From Acidobacteriaceae bacterium (lineage in GTDB: Bacteria; Acidobacteriota; Terriglobia; Terriglobales; Acidobacteriaceae), in assembly GCA_003139975.1 (NCBI GenBank), contig PLHN01000212.1, positions 1 to 5,796 on the forward strand: DNA of 5,796 nucleotides. Direction: 5' to 3'. The translations under genes were made by a program, and so were the position numbers. Shown one piece after another: positions 5,313-5,796 of the stretch (position 1 is its first letter; each line of letters starts with the position of its first letter). The notes beneath the pieces were generated by a model that had not been told where the DNA came from, made no database searches, and worked only from the letters and a program-made list of their open reading frames with translations.

Positions 5313-5796
5313 AAGCGATGGTCTTCGCCGCCGGCCTCGGCACCCGCTTGCGTCCGCTAACCGACGATCGTCCCAAGGCGCTGGTAGAGCTAGGCGGCCG
5401 CACTCTCCTCGAAATCACGCTCGCCCGCCTGCGCACTTTCGGAGTCAGTGAGGTGGTAGTCAACGCCCATCACTTTGCCGAAAAGCTCGCTGATTATCTG
5501 GCTGCCCGTAACAACTTCGGCGTGCACATTCAAATCTCACGCGAAGAGGCGTTGCTCGATACCGGAGGCGGCCTGAAGAAAGCCGTGCCATTGTTGCTCA
5601 GCGCGTCGGGCCCCGCCGATGAGCCCATCCTCATCCACAACGTCGACGTAATCAGCACTATCGACCTGGCACGCATGGAGCAAGCCCACCATGCCAATCA
5701 CGCTCTCGCAACCCTGGCGGTTCAGGATCGCGATACTTCCCGATATCTGATCTTCGACGAAAACGGCGTGCTGTGCGGCCGCCGCATCGGTCGCGA
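5309..5796 (+). CDS. MurU-like sugar-1-phosphate nucleotidyltransferase, 3'-truncated by the window edge
   Basis: The enzyme would join a sugar 1-phosphate and an NTP to give an NDP-sugar plus pyrophosphate; for MurU this is MurNAc-1-P plus UTP to UDP-MurNAc in peptidoglycan recycling. The first 162 codons are present; the family is usually about 220-310 residues. The frame starts at ATG 5309, overlapping the previous stop (ATGA). Landmarks: the nucleotide-binding signature FAAGLGTRLRPLTDDRPKAL (residues 6-25, with R13 and K23), VVNAHHFAEKLADYL, the LDTGGGLKKAVPLL motif (D84-G88, like the ETGGG of MurU) and HNVDVIS with the metal-binding Asp113 (usually NGDV). SRYLIFDENGVLCG follows near the right edge. 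Direct coupling to an AmgK-like kinase strongly favours a MurU-type role over glucose- or mannose-1-phosphate nucleotidyltransferases, which share the fold. Fold and chemistry are sure; the substrate is inferred from the neighbour. Confidence 0.9.
   Translation, partial: MKAMVFAAGLGTRLRPLTDDRPKALVELGGRTLLEITLARLRTFGVSEVVVNAHHFAEKLADYLAARNNFGVHIQISREEALLDTGGGLKKAVPLLLSASGPADEPILIHNVDVISTIDLARMEQAHHANHALATLAVQDRDTSRYLIFDENGVLCGRRIGR

Overview
The window looks like chromosomal DNA of a moderately GC-rich Gram-negative-type bacterium, most likely an Acidobacteriota (Terriglobia/Koribacter-like) member. This assignment is inference. It rests on the protein style, the short palindromic repeats between genes (positions 1390-1444, 3178-3207 and 3723-3742), which resemble dispersed repeats I associate with that phylum, and the kinase/nucleotidyltransferase pair at the right end. 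No rRNA, tRNA, CRISPR array, insertion sequence or phage gene is visible.

Layout, all genes on the + strand. (1) 1-1350: the C-terminal two thirds of polyphosphate kinase 1, cut by the left window edge. (2) 1351-1665: a gene-free spacer with two compact palindromes, then an AT-richer leader. (3) 1666-3054: a 462-residue exported protein that I cannot name; its His-50 and Asn-Cys-192 motifs suggest a circularly permuted papain-like (NlpC/P60, LRAT/YiiX, DUF4105-type) fold. (4) 3055-3387: a gene-free spacer with repeat palindromes, ending in a perfect TATAAT box. (5) 3388-3633: an 81-residue basic protein of unknown function, probably translated from an almost leaderless mRNA. (6) 3634-3884: a spacer with another widespread palindrome and an inverted repeat near the next gene. 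(7) 3885-5312: a 475-residue fusion of an aminoglycoside-phosphotransferase-like sugar kinase (AmgK-like) with a RapZ C-terminal domain. (8) 5309 to the window end: a MurU-like sugar-1-phosphate nucleotidyltransferase whose start codon overlaps the stop of the kinase gene, cut by the right edge.

The most interesting unit is 3885-5796. AmgK (anomeric kinase) and MurU (uridylyltransferase) form the known shortcut that turns recycled MurNAc into UDP-MurNAc without passing through GlcN6P. Here the kinase carries the domain that in RapZ binds glucosamine-6-phosphate and the GlmY/GlmZ sRNAs. The two overlapping genes would thus combine amino-sugar activation with a possible amino-sugar or RNA sensor. 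The ppk1 gene and the two middle genes show no clear functional tie to this pair.
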